NCBI RefSeq assembly: GCF_020521235.1
Contig: NZ_BLAY01000024.1
Coordinates: 1-64,000 of the forward strand
Source: Microseira wollei NIES-4236
GTDB taxonomy: Bacteria; Cyanobacteriota; Cyanobacteriia; Cyanobacteriales; Aerosakkonemataceae
DNA length: 64,000 nucleotides
Direction: 5' to 3'
Shown: in pieces, positions 61,710 to 64,000 of the stretch
How positions within the stretch are numbered: position 1 is the stretch's first letter
How the letters are laid out: each line of letters begins with the position of its first letter
Notes under the pieces: model-generated
Databases searched by the model: none
The model's input: the letters and a program-made list of their open reading frames with translations, nothing else
Told to the model about the DNA's origin: nothing
Position numbers and translations under genes: made by a program

Positions 61710-63143
61710 TTACCTATTTAAATTGGCAGATATTGGCAAGCGCATCCTCCCTAAGATAGAAATTATTTCATTTTGACTAAATTCGCCAGAAAGCAACAGT
61801 GCTAATAGGATAACGAGAGCGATCGCCAACAATTTAACTACCACCCAAACAGCCTCAACAGTAAAGTTCGCCGCTAAAACATCAGCCAAACCGCTAACTA
61901 AAATACTCCTCAAAAATGTTTTGATGGGAGGAAAAACTTGCAGCAGGCGATAAACCGCTGACACTGTCACCAATGCGCCTAAAATCGCGAACGCAGCGAA
62001 CGCAATAGAAGCACCCATCGCGCCCAATCGCGGAATCAAAAACCAGTACCCAACAATTGCTAAAGGTAATAAAGGAGCAGTCAAAATAAAAGTCCAGTCT
62101 GGTTTGCCAGCGGCGGTTAAAATAGCTGTCGTAATCGAAATCATCGCTAACCCCAACGCACCAAAAATTAGCACGGCTAAAAGTGGCGCCGCAGGCAAAA
62201 AAGCCTTGCCAAAAATTAAGGTAACAATTTCCGGTGCCGCACCCGCTGTCATACCAGCGAAGGGTAGCATTAACAGAACGGCACGCATAGCATCGCGACT
62301 AATTTTTTTAGCCGAATCTCGATCGCCCGCGTATAAAGTTCGGGTTAAAGTAGAAAGCAATAAAGGTGCAAAAGCAAGGGAAAAAATCCCCGGTATTAAC
62401 GATAAATTTTGAGCCGCGCCATAAAAACCCGCCTCTGCTGCTGTACCGCCTAATATTTTTAAAGCAAACAAATCTAATTTTTCATAAAGGCGCATCGACA
62501 GCGCAAATAGAAATAGCGGCACGCCATAGTCCCAAAGTTTTCCCGCCGGAAAATTAGATGAAGCGAACAGGGAAGGACGAATATAAAAGCGGCAGATTGC
62601 TAATTCGACTAGAGACGCACCCACGCTACCGAGAATCGCACCCGAAATCGAAAGTCCCATCTCGACCAGTAGCAAGATTAGCAATAAACGGGCGATCCAG
62701 CGTAAAGCAGTTGCGATCGCCCGTTGACTAAACTTACCCACCCCTACTAAAATGCTGCGATGAGCATACGCCAAACAAAATAGCGGAATATCCAAAGCAA
62801 ATAGGCGCAAATAGAATGCGATCGCTTCCTCCCGCAGCACCATCGCCACCCCATCTGCAAGCAGCCAAATTAACAACATCGCGCCGCCACCCACCCACAA
62901 ATGCAAGCGCAGAACAGTTGTTCCTACAGGTCGCCAGTCTTCAGTTTCTCCCACAAACTTAATCGTGGCGCGAGTAAAAATTGATGTCAGACTCCATCCG
63001 ATCCAAGCAATAATTGTTGCCGATAAAGTAAACAACCCGTAGCCTTCAGGTCCAAATTTACGAGTAAGAAAGGCAGCAGTTATTATCCCTGTCGGCAAAA
63101 GTAGCGCTTCAGCTAGGAAAATTTTAATTGTTCCACCCAGCAT
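61710..63143 (-). CDS. Wzx-like polysaccharide flippase (MOP superfamily)
   Basis: 477 residues with 12-14 predicted helices. The start LGGTIKIFLAEALLLPTGIIT and TRKFGPEGYGLFTLSATIIAW is typical of Wzx/RfbX proteins. ALKILGGTAAEAGFYGAAQNLSLIPGIF and a late GYWFLIPRLGAMGASIAFA are conserved family features (second near 62040). It would flip lipid-linked oligosaccharide across the inner membrane. The same locus has an ABC exporter, so two export routes coexist. Confidence 0.92.
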   Translation of the reverse strand: MLGGTIKIFLAEALLLPTGIITAAFLTRKFGPEGYGLFTLSATIIAWIGWSLTSIFTRATIKFVGETEDWRPVGTTVLRLHLWVGGGAMLLIWLLADGVAMVLREEAIAFYLRLFALDIPLFCLAYAHRSILVGVGKFSQRAIATALRWIARLLLILLLVEMGLSISGAILGSVGASLVELAICRFYIRPSLFASSNFPAGKLWDYGVPLFLFALSMRLYEKLDLFALKILGGTAAEAGFYGAAQNLSLIPGIFSLAFAPLLLSTLTRTLYAGDRDSAKKISRDAMRAVLLMLPFAGMTAGAAPEIVTLIFGKAFLPAAPLLAVLIFGALGLAMISITTAILTAAGKPDWTFILTAPLLPLAIVGYWFLIPRLGAMGASIAFAAFAILGALVTVSAVYRLLQVFPPIKTFLRSILVSGLADVLAANFTVEAVWVVVKLLAIALVILLALLLSGEFSQNEIISILGRMRLPISANLNR

Positions 63144-63220
63144 GTGATATCGCCTCCGGAGAGCATCTCAATTATTGCGATCGCAGGTGAGCAGGTGAGC
63201 TCCAGGTGCAGGTGAGAGTG

Positions 63221-63271
63221 ACCAATTAGCAATTAGCAATTAGCAATTAGCAATTAGCAATTACCCATTAC
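63221..63271. repeat. AATTAGC heptamer array entering the end of a gene
   Basis: Seven units followed by ATTACCC/ATTACCT. The stop codon and last few codons of the minus-strand GT2 gene (63261 onward) lie in the array. Confidence 0.95.
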
Positions 63272-64000
63272 CTTCAAAGCTCACTTCTACTTTCCCCGAA
63301 CTAGCGACAAAATAATTCGGTCTGAAGTACGCTATTACCAGACCAGTAAAGTAGAGAAAAAGTGCCGCTAGCGCAATTGGCAATGCAGCTGGCAGATACA
63401 ATAAGCGGCGGATATCTTCAGCAAAAACGGTGTAAAACCTTTTCGCCAACTCTTTAAACTTCCCAAAGTCTATACTCAAGCAATATATTAAATCCTGCAA
63501 TGGTTTAACGGTTTGGCGCTTTATTTCCGGCGAATTATCGGCAATCCTCTCGACAGCAAGCGCATCATAACCTAATAACAAGAAACGCCAGAAAAAGTGT
63601 GATAAACCGTTTGGCGCTGCGTGGGTAGCTCTAGATAAAGGTTGTCTCCAGATTGTATATGCTTGGGCACTGAGATTGCGGGCGTGGATCGTGCAGTTTC
63701 CGCGATAAATTGGCAGATCGGATGGAATTGGGTGCTGCATCAAGAAACTGCGGCGGAAAGCTACATTGTTGCAGAAATAGCTAGATGCGGGCGATAGCGC
63801 TTTCTGGCGGGTAAATCGGGGGAAGATGTAAGTGAGAGCGATCGCCACCCCATAAGCACCGTAAGCAGGTGTCGTAGTTTCCCCTGCAACCACCTGAATT
63901 TCGGGATTATTAGCAAAAGGAGAAAGCAGATTTCTTAACCAAATCGGTTCGTAAGTACAATCCGAATCGCATAAAACAACCGTTTCCCCCGTCGTCAGAG
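63261..64000 (-). CDS. Glycosyltransferase family 2, 5' end outside window
   Basis: The frame remains open to the right edge, so the apparent GTG start at 63893 is internal. From the edge it reads VVLCDSDCTYEPIWLRNLLSP, whose DSD is the metal-binding motif of GT-A enzymes (63960-63920 approximately). Then CNNVAFRRSFL and a C-terminal membrane segment (ALPIALAALFLYFTGLVIAYF). The N-terminal nucleotide-binding strand is lost beyond base 64000. The last residues (EGNG) come from a heptamer array. Confidence 0.85.
   Translation of the reverse strand, partial: LTTGETVVLCDSDCTYEPIWLRNLLSPFANNPEIQVVAGETTTPAYGAYGVAIALTYIFPRFTRQKALSPASSYFCNNVAFRRSFLMQHPIPSDLPIYRGNCTIHARNLSAQAYTIWRQPLSRATHAAPNGLSHFFWRFLLLGYDALAVERIADNSPEIKRQTVKPLQDLIYCLSIDFGKFKELAKRFYTVFAEDIRRLLYLPAALPIALAALFLYFTGLVIAYFRPNYFVASSGKVEVSFEGNG

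Noticed and set aside
1-64000. tRNA or rRNA genes
   Set aside because: No cloverleaf with GGTTCGAATCC-type arm or rRNA core sequence was noticed; a covariance-model scan was not possible.

Overview
The window is cyanobacterial chromosome. It carries an SbtA/SbtB bicarbonate system beside a CcaA-like carbonic anhydrase and a PcxA/CemA proton-extrusion protein. It also has a GUN4 domain, many HIP1 octamers (GCGATCGC), heptameric short tandem repeats between genes, and large glycan and RTX-export loci. The repeat load suggests a filamentous, Oscillatoriales-like species; the genus is inference.

Layout. Bases 1-7508: a multi-domain glycosyltransferase (cut by the left edge), a methyltransferase, a sulfotransferase and a GT4, probably for a sulfated or methylated surface glycan. 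7936-9414: an RTX calcium-binding protein. 9735-12482 (minus): a three-part glycosyltransferase/methyltransferase. 12912-19024: a type I secretion set (PPIase, ABC exporter with cNMP-binding and inactive C39 domains, long coiled-coil HlyD), closed by a clear terminator. 19740-26693: second glycan block with an internally deleted GT2, a membrane protein, rfbC-rfbD-rfbA and two glycosyltransferases. 27128-29359: a two-gene EACC1 plus caspase-TM-GUN4 module, a likely conflict or programmed-death system. 29596-36226 (minus): small defence or maintenance genes (retropepsin-like pair, two PIN/antitoxin pairs, two Uma2 proteins) around a Bax1-like nuclease and XPB-like helicase. 36465-38861: OpuB/ProU-type osmolyte ABC transporter. 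38985-39701: phytochelatin synthase broken by an in-frame TGA. 39746-41685: two-component system. 42043-45529 (minus): inorganic-carbon block sbtA-sbtB-carbonic anhydrase-pcxA. 45687-47678: gamma-glutamyltranspeptidase with a 21-bp repeat expansion. 48026-50712: a second RTX gene split by a TnpB element; removing 1,274 bases restores the frame exactly. 50794-64000 (minus): third glycan block with GT-C-like, GT2, GT4 and GT10 enzymes, a Wzm/Wzt ABC exporter, a Wzx-type flippase and a GT2 cut by the right edge.

Themes. Surface glycan assembly and RTX secretion dominate. The type I exporter is the natural candidate for secreting both RTX proteins. Intergenic repeats are abundant: 7-bp arrays reaching start codons, at least four copies of an element with TAACTCAAGTTGCTAGTTAT-like inverted ends, and hairpin repeats. 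Several have become coding sequence inside real genes (gamma-glutamyltranspeptidase, XPB-like helicase, the 915-residue glycosyltransferase). All functional calls rest on reading motifs by eye; no database search was run.
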